From IMG/VR virus record IMGVR_UViG_3300022939_001455, positions 1 to 41,147 of that record: a stretch of 41,147 nt of DNA; one strand, written 5' to 3'. The position numbers and the translations under genes were made by a program. Source of the stretch: a virus. Under the pieces are notes generated by a model. It ran no database searches and had not been told where the DNA came from. It was given only the letters and a program-made list of their open reading frames with translations. Positions 15,363 to 23,825 of the stretch are shown here, piece by piece (the first letter of the stretch is position 1; each line of letters starts with the position of its first letter).

Positions 15363-15635
15363 ATGTCTTTAGAGAAAATTGTAGCGGAAGCGATGGCAGG
15401 CCGCCCACTAGAAATGAAAGAAGCTTTCGAGGAAGCTATCGAAGAGCGCATTCAAGCAGCATTAGAAGCTAAAGTAGCTGAAATGCAAGCAGGAGATGCT
15501 GAAGAAGAAGTCACAGAAGATGCTGACGTTGAAGATTCAGAAGCGACTGAAGATCTAGACGAAGCAAAAGATTGTGATGACGACGAAGACGAAGATGATG
15601 AAGACGAGGACGAAGACGAAGACGAAGATAAGTAA
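15363..15635 (+). CDS. 67: Prohead core protein, gp67-like
   Basis: A 90-aa extremely acidic protein. The N-terminus (VAEAMAGRPLEMKEAFEEAI) is helical, and the last 35 residues are almost only Asp and Glu. This matches the size and layout of T4 gp67 (about 80 aa), a small acidic component of the prohead scaffold that gp21 degrades on maturation. A late-type box and AAGGAG precede it. In T4 gene 67 is followed by 68, 21, 22 and 23, but here none of these follows. The acidic tail alone is not specific, so another acidic scaffold or DNA-mimic protein remains possible. Confidence 0.55.
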   Translation: MSLEKIVAEAMAGRPLEMKEAFEEAIEERIQAALEAKVAEMQAGDAEEEVTEDADVEDSEATEDLDEAKDCDDDEDEDDEDEDEDEDEDK

Positions 15636-15659
15636 TCGTCCCTTCACTCTATAGAATTT

Positions 15660-15682
15660 CTGGCTATAAAAATTATGGCCAG
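15660..15682 (+). other. Strong hairpin after the gp67-like gene
   Basis: CTGGCTATAA, loop AAA, TTATGGCCAG: a 10-bp stem with one G-T pair. No T run follows directly (GTTCTACTTAAT), so it is not a classic intrinsic terminator. It could protect a transcript 3' end or act as a processing site in the 101-bp gap. Confidence 0.6.
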
Positions 15683-15736
15683 GTTCTACTTAATATTATG
15701 ACATTCTTCTCCTATTATTAAATAAAAGGATTATAA

Positions 15737-16213
15737 ATGTCAGATAAAGATACTGAATTAGCATTAATTCAAAAAGACTTAAAAGCCGTCAAAACATTAT
15801 TTGGTAGAGTAGAAAAAGGCATGCAAAACCTGGCCGATTTATCTACAACCGTTGCAGTTTTAACCGAGCAAGTTAAAAATGCTACTGAGAGAATGGATGA
15901 GATGGATGAAAGACAACAATCTCATATTGAAAGAGATGAGCAAAGAGCTCATGATATTAACGAGCGGTTAGAAGAATATCGCAAATCATCAAGAGAAGAT
16001 CATCAAATTCTTGCAGACTCTAGCCGTCAAGATAGAATTTTAAGAAATCAAGAAATAATGTCTGAACTTTCTAAAATGAACGGCCAATTAGATTCGCGCA
16101 TTGGTAAAATAGAAAGCCGAGTATCTGAATTAGAAAATTGGAAATGGTGGATAATGGGTATTGGTCTTGGTGTTGTTTGGCTAGTTACTCATAGTATGGA
16201 AATATTCAAATAA
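15737..16213 (+). CDS. Coiled-coil protein with C-terminal membrane anchor
   Basis: A 158-aa protein. Residues about 8-130 are a long charged coiled coil with heptad-like spacing (many Glu, Arg, Gln). The end holds one transmembrane helix (WWIMGIGLGVVWLVTHSM) preceded by ENWKW. This layout resembles XhlA-like lysis-associated proteins and other phage tail-anchored coiled coils. Possible roles are a lysis accessory protein or a membrane-contact factor. No holin or spanin is otherwise seen in the window. A sigma70-like promoter follows its stop, so it ends a transcription unit. Confidence 0.5.
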   Translation: MSDKDTELALIQKDLKAVKTLFGRVEKGMQNLADLSTTVAVLTEQVKNATERMDEMDERQQSHIERDEQRAHDINERLEEYRKSSREDHQILADSSRQDRILRNQEIMSELSKMNGQLDSRIGKIESRVSELENWKWWIMGIGLGVVWLVTHSMEIFK

Positions 16214-16216
16214 TAG

Positions 16217-16245
16217 TTGACATTTTCTAGTAATTAGATTATAAT
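16217..16245 (+). promoter_or_regulatory. Sigma70-like promoter upstream of primase
   Basis: TTGACA at 16217-16222, 17-bp spacer, TATAAT at 16240-16245, both perfect consensus. A start site near 16252 gives a leader of about 23 bases to the primase ATG at 16275. Likely read by host RNA polymerase early in infection and driving primase, thyX and the nrd genes. Confidence 0.85.
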
Positions 16246-16274
16246 ATTTAAATAATGTACAAAGTGGAAAAGCA

Positions 16275-17291
16275 ATGATTGATTTTGTTGATGTTCAGTA
16301 TGCTCAAATGCTGTCTGGTAGACTTGAGCAATTCAAAATAAAACACACAAATCCTTATAAAATCAATTTCAGATGTCCTGTATGTGGTGATTCAAAAAAG
16401 TCACGCACTAAGGCTCGTGGTTGGCTTTTAGAAAGAGATAATAAGTTTACATATTATTGTCATAATTGCGGTGCAAGCCAAGGGTTTAATTTCTTCTTAA
16501 AAAGTTTAGATCCTTTACTTTATAATGATTATATTGCAGAAAAGTTTGTTAATAATGCGAATAACAAAACAGAAGCTGCAAATACTGATATAGAGCAATT
16601 TAAAACAAAAGCACCTACCTTCAAAGCAAATCCTCTTAAAACATTAAAAAAAGTTAGTCAATTATCTTTTGACCATCCAGTAAAAAAATACGTAGTAAAA
16701 AGAAAAATACCGTCTAATCAACATTATCGAATGTTTTTTGCTCCAAAGTTTAAGACATGGATTAATTCAATTATACCAGATAAATTTGATAATTTAGATA
16801 AAGATGAGGCAAGACTTGTAATACCTTTTGTTGATAAAGAAAATAATGTATACGGTGTTTCTGCACGAGGATTTAATCCAAAAGGAATACGATACATTAC
16901 TATTATGTTTGATGAAAGACAAAAAATTTTTGGATTAGATAAAGTTGATTTTAATAAGAAATATTACATAGTTGAAGGTGCTCTTGATAGTATGTTTCTT
17001 TCTAATGCTATTTCAATGAATGGAGCAGAAGGTACAACTACTGATATTAAACATCTCGAGAACGCAGTCTTCGTATTTGATGCGGAACCAAGAAATAAAG
17101 AGATACATAAAAGAATGGAAAAAGTTATTAAGAATGGCCACAAGATATGCATCTGGCCCAACGACGTCCCCGCCAAGGACATAAATGATATGTACTTAAA
17201 TGGCGTTCAAGATGTTGAAAAACTTATTAATGACAATACATATACAGGACTTCAGGCTGAATTAAAATTCGCTGAATGGAAAAGAACATAG
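16275..17291 (+). CDS. 61: DNA primase, T4 gp61-like
   Basis: A 338-aa primase that makes RNA primers for lagging-strand synthesis with the gp41 helicase (encoded at 2). A zinc ribbon is formed by C34-P-V-C37 and C62-H-N-C65. The Toprim-type catalytic core follows: VEGALDSMF (the conserved Glu), then VFVFDAEPRN (Asp) and a C-terminal PAKDINDMY. Length fits T4 gp61 (342 aa). It is first in an operon behind a perfect sigma70-like promoter. The stretch 17050-17180 is markedly richer in G and C than its surroundings. Confidence 0.92.
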   Translation: MIDFVDVQYAQMLSGRLEQFKIKHTNPYKINFRCPVCGDSKKSRTKARGWLLERDNKFTYYCHNCGASQGFNFFLKSLDPLLYNDYIAEKFVNNANNKTEAANTDIEQFKTKAPTFKANPLKTLKKVSQLSFDHPVKKYVVKRKIPSNQHYRMFFAPKFKTWINSIIPDKFDNLDKDEARLVIPFVDKENNVYGVSARGFNPKGIRYITIMFDERQKIFGLDKVDFNKKYYIVEGALDSMFLSNAISMNGAEGTTTDIKHLENAVFVFDAEPRNKEIHKRMEKVIKNGHKICIWPNDVPAKDINDMYLNGVQDVEKLINDNTYTGLQAELKFAEWKRT

Positions 17292-17300
17292 GAGAAAAAA

Positions 17301-17996
17301 TTGAAAGTAAGACTTATATCATATTCACAACCAACGCCTGACGAATTTATTGGGCTTGAAACACCAGAAGATCTCATTGCTTATGCTGCAAGAGTTTCAA
17401 ATCCATCTAATCAACTTAATTCGGAAACAGCATCAAAACTTTTAAGTTATCTTATTAAACATAAACATTGGTCTCCATTTGAAATGGCTTCAGCTTGTAT
17501 AGAAGTAGAGACTACACGAGATATTGCAAGACAATTATTGCGCCATAGATCTTTTTCTTTCCAAGAGTTTAGTCAACGATATGCAAATCCTCAAGATATG
17601 GATGAGTCATTCGTTATTCGTGAAGCAAGAATGCAAGATGAGAAGAATCGACAAAACAGTATAGAAGTTCCTGAAGGAACAAAAGATGAAAATGGTCATG
17701 ACTTGGCAATAACATGGCAACAACATCAAGAAAATGTAATTGCTTACACAAAATCAGTCTATGACTGGGCAATTAATAATGGAATTGCTAAAGAACAGGC
17801 AAGAGCAGTACTTCCAGAAGGAAATACCGTTAGTAAATTATATGTTAATGGTACTATTCGTTCTTGGATTCATTATGTTGAGCTTCGTTCATCTAATGGT
17901 ACACAAAAAGAACATATGGAACTAGCGCGTGAAATTGGTAAAGCAATTACAAAAATATATCCTACAATTGATGATTTTGTAGAATATGATGTATAA
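17301..17996 (+). CDS. thyX: FAD-dependent thymidylate synthase ThyX
   Basis: A 231-aa ThyX, which makes dTMP from dUMP using FAD, NADPH and methylene-tetrahydrofolate. The signature R81-H-R-S-F-S-F-Q-E-F-S-Q-R-Y94 fits the family motif RHRxxSxxExSxRY. It starts with TTG, supported by AGGAG six bases upstream. It lies nine bases after the primase and before nrdA, making a dNTP-supply operon. Phages that use ThyX instead of T4-type ThyA (Td) are common in marine habitats. Confidence 0.93.
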   Translation: MKVRLISYSQPTPDEFIGLETPEDLIAYAARVSNPSNQLNSETASKLLSYLIKHKHWSPFEMASACIEVETTRDIARQLLRHRSFSFQEFSQRYANPQDMDESFVIREARMQDEKNRQNSIEVPEGTKDENGHDLAITWQQHQENVIAYTKSVYDWAINNGIAKEQARAVLPEGNTVSKLYVNGTIRSWIHYVELRSSNGTQKEHMELAREIGKAITKIYPTIDDFVEYDV

Positions 17997-17999
17997 ATA
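17992..17999 (+). promoter_or_regulatory. Possible late promoter box TATAAATA before nrdA
   Basis: Exact consensus overlapping the thyX stop codon, 43 bp before nrdA. Nucleotide-synthesis genes are normally early or middle, so this may be a chance match caused by a stop codon in AT-rich DNA. Confidence 0.25.
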
Positions 18000-18042
18000 T
18001 TCTTACCAATGATTATATTATTTGAAAAAGGGAAGTATAGGT

Positions 18043-20334
18043 ATGATTCAAGTTACTAAACGTGACGGGCGAAAAGAAGAGCTCGACGTTGAGAAACTAC
18101 ATAAAGTAGTATTTTATGCTTGTGATGGTATCACAGGTGTTAGTCCAAGTGAAGTGGAAATCAATAGTCAAATCCAATTCTTTGAGGGCATGAAAACTTC
18201 TGAAATTCAGGAGACCCTCGTTAAAGCAGCAGCAGATTTGATATCAGAAGATACACCAAATTATCAATTTGTCGGTGGTCGATTAATTAATTATAACTTA
18301 CGTAAAGAAGTATATGGTTCTTTTAAGCCTTGTACTATCAAAGAACTTGTTGAAAAAAATATTGAAAGAGGTTTTTACGATCCTGAATTAATTACCTATT
18401 ATTCCGATTTTGAATGGGCTAAATTAGAACATTATATTAAACACGACAGAGACGAAAACTTGACTTATGTTGCAATGGAACAATTGCGAGGTAAGTATTT
18501 AGTTCAAAACAGAGTAACTGGCGAAATTTTTGAAACACCACAAATGTGTTATATGCTTATCGCTGCTACTCTATTCCATAATTATCCAGAAGAGGAACGT
18601 TTACAATACGTTAAAGATTACTATGATGCTATTAGTCTTCACGATATCTCTTTACCTACTCCTGTTATGGCAGGTGTTAGAACACCGATGCGCCAATTCT
18701 CAAGTTGTGTTCTTATTGAAAGTGACGATAGTCTCGACAGTATTAATGCTACTTCAAGTAGTATTGTCAAATATGTAAGTCAAAAAGCTGGTATTGGTAT
18801 TGGTGGTGGTAAAATCCGTGCCATAGGTTCACCTATTCGTAAAGGTGATGCTTATCATACTGGTATTATACCTTTTTATAAAATGTTTCAGGCAGCCACG
18901 AAATCGTGCTCACAAGGTGGTGTTAGAGGTGGTGCTGCTACAATCTATTATCCTATTTGGCATTATGAAGTAGAAGATCTTCTTGTATTAAAAAATAATA
19001 AAGGTACTGAAGACAATCGTGTGCGTCATATGGATTATGGAGTACAATTTAATAAACTCTTTTATGAACGACTGATTGAAGGTAAAAAGATTACATTATT
19101 TTCTCCATCAGATGTTCCTGGATTATATGATGCATTTTATTCTGATCAAGATAAATTCCGTGAATTGTATGAAACAGCAGAACGTAATACTCATATTCGC
19201 AGAAAGCGTGTTAAAGCAATTGAATTGTTTTCTACATTTATGGAAGAGCGTAAAAATACCGGACGTATATATTTGCAAAACGTAGATAATGCAAATGAAC
19301 ACGGAAGTTTTTTACCAGAAGTTGCTCCAATTCGCCAATCAAATTTATGTGCAGAAATTGATTTACCAACAAAACCATTAAATAGTGCTAATGATGCATC
19401 AGGCGAAATCTCTTTATGTACTTTATCAGCAATCAACTGGGGTAATATTAAACATCCCGAAGATTTTGAAAAAGCATGTTGTTTAGCAGTACGTGGTCTT
19501 GATGCTCTATTAAGTTATCAAAATTATCCAGTAATTGCTGCTCAAATGTCCACAGAAAAACGTAGACCTATTGGAGTAGGGATTATTAACTTTGCCTATT
19601 GGTTAGCCAAGCAAGGATTAAACTATCAGGATATTGATTCTGAAGGCCTACAGATAGTAGATGAATGGGCAGAAGCTTGGTCATATTATCTTATTAAAGC
19701 TTCGGCAGATCTGGCAGAAGAGCAAGGAGCTATTCCTGGATTAATGCAAACTAAATATGGACATGGTATTACTCCAAATATGACATATAAAAAAGATTTA
19801 GATGAATTGATTCCGCATAAAGAACGTATGCCTTGGAAACAATTACGTAAACAATTAAAGAAAACTGGTATTCGTAATTCTACACTAATGGCTCTTATGC
19901 CTGCAGAAACGTCTGCTCAAATTGCTAATGCAACAAACGGTATTGAACCACCACGTTCTCTTATTTCTGTTAAACAATCTAAACATGGCGTTCTTAAGCA
20001 AGTTGTTCCAGAGTATAGACATCTAAAAAATAAATATGATTTATTATGGGATCAAAAGTCACCTGAAGGATATATTAAAATTATGGCAGTATTGCAAAAG
20101 TATATCGATCAAGGTATTAGTGTTAATACAAGTTATAATCCTACTTACTTTGAAGACGAAAAGATTCCAATGAGTATATTATTACAGCATTTACTTATGT
20201 TTTATAAGTATGGTGGTAAGCAATTATATTATTTTAATACATATGATGGTCAAGGTGAAATTGATACTGATCAATTAACAGATCTTCCAGCTGGGGAAGA
20301 AGATGATTCACACTGCGATAGTTGTACAATTTAA
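18043..20334 (+). CDS. nrdA: Class Ia ribonucleotide reductase, alpha subunit NrdA
   Basis: A 763-aa large subunit that reduces ribonucleotides to deoxyribonucleotides with NrdB. An N-terminal ATP-cone begins at VTKRDGRKEELDVEKL. The active site includes FSSCVL and N-L-C436-A-E, the thiyl-radical motif. The extreme C-terminus H-C-D-S-C-T-I holds the CxxC that is re-reduced by glutaredoxin (gene at 21468). I chose the ATG at 18043, with GGAAG upstream, over the TTG at 18022 that would add seven residues. Length agrees with E. coli NrdA (761 aa). Confidence 0.96.
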   Translation: MIQVTKRDGRKEELDVEKLHKVVFYACDGITGVSPSEVEINSQIQFFEGMKTSEIQETLVKAAADLISEDTPNYQFVGGRLINYNLRKEVYGSFKPCTIKELVEKNIERGFYDPELITYYSDFEWAKLEHYIKHDRDENLTYVAMEQLRGKYLVQNRVTGEIFETPQMCYMLIAATLFHNYPEEERLQYVKDYYDAISLHDISLPTPVMAGVRTPMRQFSSCVLIESDDSLDSINATSSSIVKYVSQKAGIGIGGGKIRAIGSPIRKGDAYHTGIIPFYKMFQAATKSCSQGGVRGGAATIYYPIWHYEVEDLLVLKNNKGTEDNRVRHMDYGVQFNKLFYERLIEGKKITLFSPSDVPGLYDAFYSDQDKFRELYETAERNTHIRRKRVKAIELFSTFMEERKNTGRIYLQNVDNANEHGSFLPEVAPIRQSNLCAEIDLPTKPLNSANDASGEISLCTLSAINWGNIKHPEDFEKACCLAVRGLDALLSYQNYPVIAAQMSTEKRRPIGVGIINFAYWLAKQGLNYQDIDSEGLQIVDEWAEAWSYYLIKASADLAEEQGAIPGLMQTKYGHGITPNMTYKKDLDELIPHKERMPWKQLRKQLKKTGIRNSTLMALMPAETSAQIANATNGIEPPRSLISVKQSKHGVLKQVVPEYRHLKNKYDLLWDQKSPEGYIKIMAVLQKYIDQGISVNTSYNPTYFEDEKIPMSILLQHLLMFYKYGGKQLYYFNTYDGQGEIDTDQLTDLPAGEEDDSHCDSCTI

Positions 20335-20343
20335 GGAAATTTA

Positions 20344-21471
20344 ATGAGTGTTTTTAATGTTAATAACAGAGCAGATCATACATCTGTAGCATCATTCTTG
20401 GACCCATCAGGAGGACCAACTTTACAACGTTACGATACACTAAGATATAAACAGTTTGATGGTCTTACTGATAAGCAATTAGGTTTCTTTTGGAGACCAG
20501 AAGAAGTTGATATTTACAATGACGCTAAAGATTTCAAATCATTAACTCCGTTTGAACAACATATTTTTACATCAAATCTTAAAAGACAAATATTATTAGA
20601 TAGTGTACAAGGTAGAGCTCCGGCAGAAGCATTTGGCTCTATTGTTTCGTTACCAGAACTTGAAAACTGGATTATTACTTGGACATTCTCTGAAACAATT
20701 CATTCAAGATCATATACTCATATTATTCGTAATATCTATTCTAATCCATCAAAAGTATTTGATGAAATGCTAGATATACAAGAAATCGCAAATTGTGCTA
20801 ATGATATTTCTAAGCATTATGATGAACTTATTGAAATGTCTCAGTGGTATAATTTACTTGGTGAAGGTAAACATAACGTCAATAATCATGTTATAAAAAT
20901 AGATAAGTATGAATTAAAAAAGAAATTATGGCTAACACTTATGAGTGTAAATATTCTCGAAGGTGTTCGCTTTTATGTTTCATTTGCATGTTCTTGGGCA
21001 TTTGCAGAATTGAAAAAGATGGAAGGTAATGCAAAAATTATTAAATTAATTGCAAGAGATGAAAATCTCCATCTTGCTTCTACTCAAGCAATGCTTAAGT
21101 TACTTCAAAAAGAAGATAAAGACTTTGAAAAGATTGCAAAAGAAACTAATAAAGAATGTATTCAAATGTTTGTTGATGCAGTCGATCAAGAAAAAAGATG
21201 GGCTGAATATCTATTTAAAGATGGATCAATGATTGGTTTGAATGCAGAACTTCTTGGCCAATATATTGAATATATTGCTACACGTCGAATGACTAATATC
21301 AAATTAGATTCTCCATATAGCCAGAAGAATAACCCATTACCTTGGACTCAAAAGTGGATTTCAGGCGGTGAAGTACAAGTTGCTCCACAAGAAACTGAAA
21401 TTACTTCTTATATTCAAGGTGGTACTAAACAAGACGTTTCAACAGATACATTTAAAGGATTTTCATTATGA
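20344..21471 (+). CDS. nrdB: Class Ia ribonucleotide reductase, beta subunit NrdB
   Basis: A 375-aa di-iron radical subunit, partner of NrdA nine bases upstream. The radical tyrosine is Y124 in HSRSYTHIIRN, identical in context to Y122 of E. coli NrdB. Iron ligands are seen in FSETIHSR and in RDENLHLAST. The C-terminal tail (TFKGFSL) resembles the peptide that docks onto NrdA. It overlaps the glutaredoxin start by four bases (ATGA). Confidence 0.96.
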   Translation: MSVFNVNNRADHTSVASFLDPSGGPTLQRYDTLRYKQFDGLTDKQLGFFWRPEEVDIYNDAKDFKSLTPFEQHIFTSNLKRQILLDSVQGRAPAEAFGSIVSLPELENWIITWTFSETIHSRSYTHIIRNIYSNPSKVFDEMLDIQEIANCANDISKHYDELIEMSQWYNLLGEGKHNVNNHVIKIDKYELKKKLWLTLMSVNILEGVRFYVSFACSWAFAELKKMEGNAKIIKLIARDENLHLASTQAMLKLLQKEDKDFEKIAKETNKECIQMFVDAVDQEKRWAEYLFKDGSMIGLNAELLGQYIEYIATRRMTNIKLDSPYSQKNNPLPWTQKWISGGEVQVAPQETEITSYIQGGTKQDVSTDTFKGFSL

Positions 21472-21686
21472 TAGAAATTTACGGTAGAGATAGTTGTCCA
21501 TTTTGTGTTCAAGCAAAAAATTTATGTGAAGCAAAAGGACTTGATTATACATATAAACAAATGGATGTAGATTATACTAAATCTGAATTATTGGAAAAAT
21601 TTCCAGGCGCAAAAACAGTTCCACAAATTATGATGGACGGTGAGGCAATTGGTGGGTTTACTGATCTAAGAGACAAATTAAGTTAA
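21468..21686 (+). CDS. Glutaredoxin
   Basis: A 72-aa glutaredoxin with the active site C10-P-F-C13, the cis-proline segment KTVPQIM and the GGFTDL glutathione-binding region. It reduces the C-terminal CxxC of NrdA after each turnover; phage T4 does this with NrdC. Its ATGA overlap with nrdB gives coupled translation, and the three-gene NrdA-NrdB-glutaredoxin order supports the role. The short length is normal for phage glutaredoxins. Confidence 0.93.
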   Translation: MIEIYGRDSCPFCVQAKNLCEAKGLDYTYKQMDVDYTKSELLEKFPGAKTVPQIMMDGEAIGGFTDLRDKLS

Positions 21687-21747
21687 TAAATAAATGAATC
21701 AACTTGAGAATGCTTTTTTCTCTAGATTGAGAAAGAAAGGAACAGTT

Positions 21748-22167
21748 ATGGAAAAAATTAAAAAAGCCATTTGGTTTACACTTGGAATTATTTTATTGGG
21801 AGTTGCATATCTTGGTGTAATATTACCAGGCTTGCCTTGGAGTACTCCTGCTTTAGGAGCAGCATTTTGTTTTGCGAAGTCTAGCAAAAAATTTCATGAT
21901 TTCATTTTAAATCATCCAAAGTTTGGTCCGTTTATTAAAAACTGGTCTAAGCATAGAGTATATCCAACCTATGCAAAATTTTTTATGGTTACAGTAATGC
22001 TTTCATCTTTAGGTATTACTTACTATACTACTGGAAATGAAAAAGCAGTATTCTGGATGTTTATGTTATTCTCAGCAATTGTTGTTTGGGCATCTCGTTA
22101 TCCTGGATCTCAAGCAGAAGCAGAAAGAAGAATTAAAGCCGGAGAAAAAATAGGCTGGTTAAAATAG
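21748..22167 (+). CDS. DUF454 (YbaN-like) inner-membrane protein
   Basis: A 139-aa membrane protein of the DUF454/YbaN family. Visible hallmarks are a first membrane helix (about 8-28) ending in LPGLPWSTPALGAAFCFAKSS, then the short FHDFILNHPKFGPFIKNW segment, and two more helices at about 78-95 and 100-115. Function of the family is unknown. I chose the ATG at 21748 with AAAGG upstream rather than 21694, which lacks a Shine-Dalgarno. Its presence in a phage dNTP operon is unusual and it may be acquired from bacteria. Confidence 0.8.
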   Translation: MEKIKKAIWFTLGIILLGVAYLGVILPGLPWSTPALGAAFCFAKSSKKFHDFILNHPKFGPFIKNWSKHRVYPTYAKFFMVTVMLSSLGITYYTTGNEKAVFWMFMLFSAIVVWASRYPGSQAEAERRIKAGEKIGWLK

Positions 22168-22209
22168 ATAAATAAAAATATATACAATGTTATTGATGAA
22201 GGAGATATA

Positions 22210-23238
22210 ATGTCAAAAAGGGTTCTTATTACGGGCGGCGCAGGATTTATTGCTCACCACGCCATCAACGAAATTTTACGCAGAACAGATTGGGAAGTTG
22301 TATCACTAGATCGTTTAGATTACAGTGGCAATCTTAACCGTCTACATGATATACTAAATGATCTACCAGCAGATCAAAAGAAAAGAGTAAAAATCGTTTA
22401 TCATGATCTTAAAGCCGAACTTAATCCTATGATTGTAGCAGACATTGGACGCATTGATTATGTTGTTCATATGGCTGCTGGTTCACACGTAGATCGTTCT
22501 ATTACTTTCCCAGAAGAATTTGTAATGGATAATGTCGTTGGTACTTGTAATATTTTAAATTATGGTCGTCATCTTGATAGTCTAGAAAAGTTTATTTACT
22601 TTAGTACAGATGAAGTATTTGGCCCTGCTCCTAATGGTATTAAATATGATGAATATGCTCGTTATAATTCAACCAATCCATATAGTGCTACTAAAGCAGG
22701 AGCTGAAGAATTAGCAGTTGCTTTTGAAAATACTTATAAAATGCCTATGATTATTAGTCATACAATGAACGTATTTGGTGAGCGTCAACATCCTGAAAAG
22801 TTTATTCCAATGTGTATTAAACGTGCTCGCGATGGTGAGGTAGTTACTATTCATAGTGATCCATCTAAAACTGTTGCAGGCTCTCGTCATTATATTCATG
22901 CTGCTGATGTTGCAGATGCAATGATGGTACTTTTAGAGAATGATGTACATCAACCAATTAATGATAACTCTGGAATTAGAGCTCAAAAATATAATATTGT
23001 AGGTGGCGAAGAATTAAGTAATCTTGATCTTGCAAAAATTATTGCGGAGGCGCAAGGTAAAGAACTCAAGTATGAAATGGTAGATTTTCATTCAGCACGT
23101 CCTGGACATGACTTACGTTATGCAATGAGTGGTGATCGTATGAAAGATTTATTTGGTTGGGAACCAGTTCCAGTAAGAGATAGAATTGCAGAGGTAGTTG
23201 AGTGGACACTTAAAAATGACCGCTGGTTAAAAGCATAG
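22210..23238 (+). CDS. NAD-dependent sugar-nucleotide epimerase/dehydratase, RmlB-like
   Basis: A 342-aa extended short-chain dehydrogenase. The Rossmann glycine motif is G9-G-A-G-F-I14; STDEVFG is at 132-138; the catalytic Y158-S-A-T-K162 pair follows. The STDEVFG segment and length are those of dTDP-glucose 4,6-dehydratase, but a related 4,6-dehydratase or epimerase on another nucleotide sugar cannot be excluded. It would prepare an activated deoxysugar for the phage's glycosyltransferases. A GGAG site precedes the ATG; it opens the glycan gene block. Confidence 0.85.
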   Translation: MSKRVLITGGAGFIAHHAINEILRRTDWEVVSLDRLDYSGNLNRLHDILNDLPADQKKRVKIVYHDLKAELNPMIVADIGRIDYVVHMAAGSHVDRSITFPEEFVMDNVVGTCNILNYGRHLDSLEKFIYFSTDEVFGPAPNGIKYDEYARYNSTNPYSATKAGAEELAVAFENTYKMPMIISHTMNVFGERQHPEKFIPMCIKRARDGEVVTIHSDPSKTVAGSRHYIHAADVADAMMVLLENDVHQPINDNSGIRAQKYNIVGGEELSNLDLAKIIAEAQGKELKYEMVDFHSARPGHDLRYAMSGDRMKDLFGWEPVPVRDRIAEVVEWTLKNDRWLKA

Positions 23239-23246
23239 GAGAAATA

Positions 23247-23825
23247 ATGAATTTTTCAGACGTAATAGAACAAGAATATCAACAAGTATTAAATACACCT
23301 GGTGATATTAATGAACACTTAGAACTATTATATGAATTAGCTTGTGAATGCGATCATGTAACTGAATTTGGTAGTCGCTTTGGCGATAGCACAAAAGCCT
23401 TTTTAAGAGCTCCTTGTAAATTAAGAGCATATGATTTAGAAATGCATCCACCTTTACAAAATTTATTTAATTTGGCTGAGCTAGATGGTAAAGATGTTAA
23501 GTATAGAAGAGGAAATACTTTAACACTTCTTATTGAACCAACTGATATGATTTTTATTGATACTTGGCATTCAAAAGAACAATTACAAAAAGAATTAAAA
23601 TTACACGGTAATACACCTAAAAAATATTTAGCATTTCACGATACTCATACTTATGGAGTAAGAGATGAAGATAAAGAATGGTGGAAAAATCCGGATCGTA
23701 AAGCAATTAAAGGACAGGGACTACTTCCTGCAGTAATTGAATTTGTAATTGCAAATCCTCATTGGAAATTTAAAACTCATAGAACAAATAATAATGGACT
23801 TACAGTATTGGAGAGAGTAGAATAA
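23247..23825 (+). CDS. Class I methyltransferase-like protein
   Basis: A 192-aa protein with a Rossmann-type SAM pocket: HVTEFGSRFGDST at about 35-48 (motif I), a short acidic strand (RAYDLEM), DMIFIDTWHS and YLAFHDTHTYG, resembling Methyltransf_24 and cephalosporin-hydroxylase-like (CmcI) proteins, which share TxHxxxQLxxELxL-type sequence. It lies between the RmlB-like gene and the GT17 fusion, with a start overlapping neither. A sugar or glycan O-methylation is the natural guess, but hydroxylase-like members exist as well. Confidence 0.65.
   Translation: MNFSDVIEQEYQQVLNTPGDINEHLELLYELACECDHVTEFGSRFGDSTKAFLRAPCKLRAYDLEMHPPLQNLFNLAELDGKDVKYRRGNTLTLLIEPTDMIFIDTWHSKEQLQKELKLHGNTPKKYLAFHDTHTYGVRDEDKEWWKNPDRKAIKGQGLLPAVIEFVIANPHWKFKTHRTNNNGLTVLERVE

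Noticed and set aside
21694-21747. Upstream extension of the DUF454 protein
   Set aside because: The 18 extra residues lack a Shine-Dalgarno and do not fit the family start; the ATG at 21748 has AAAGG upstream.
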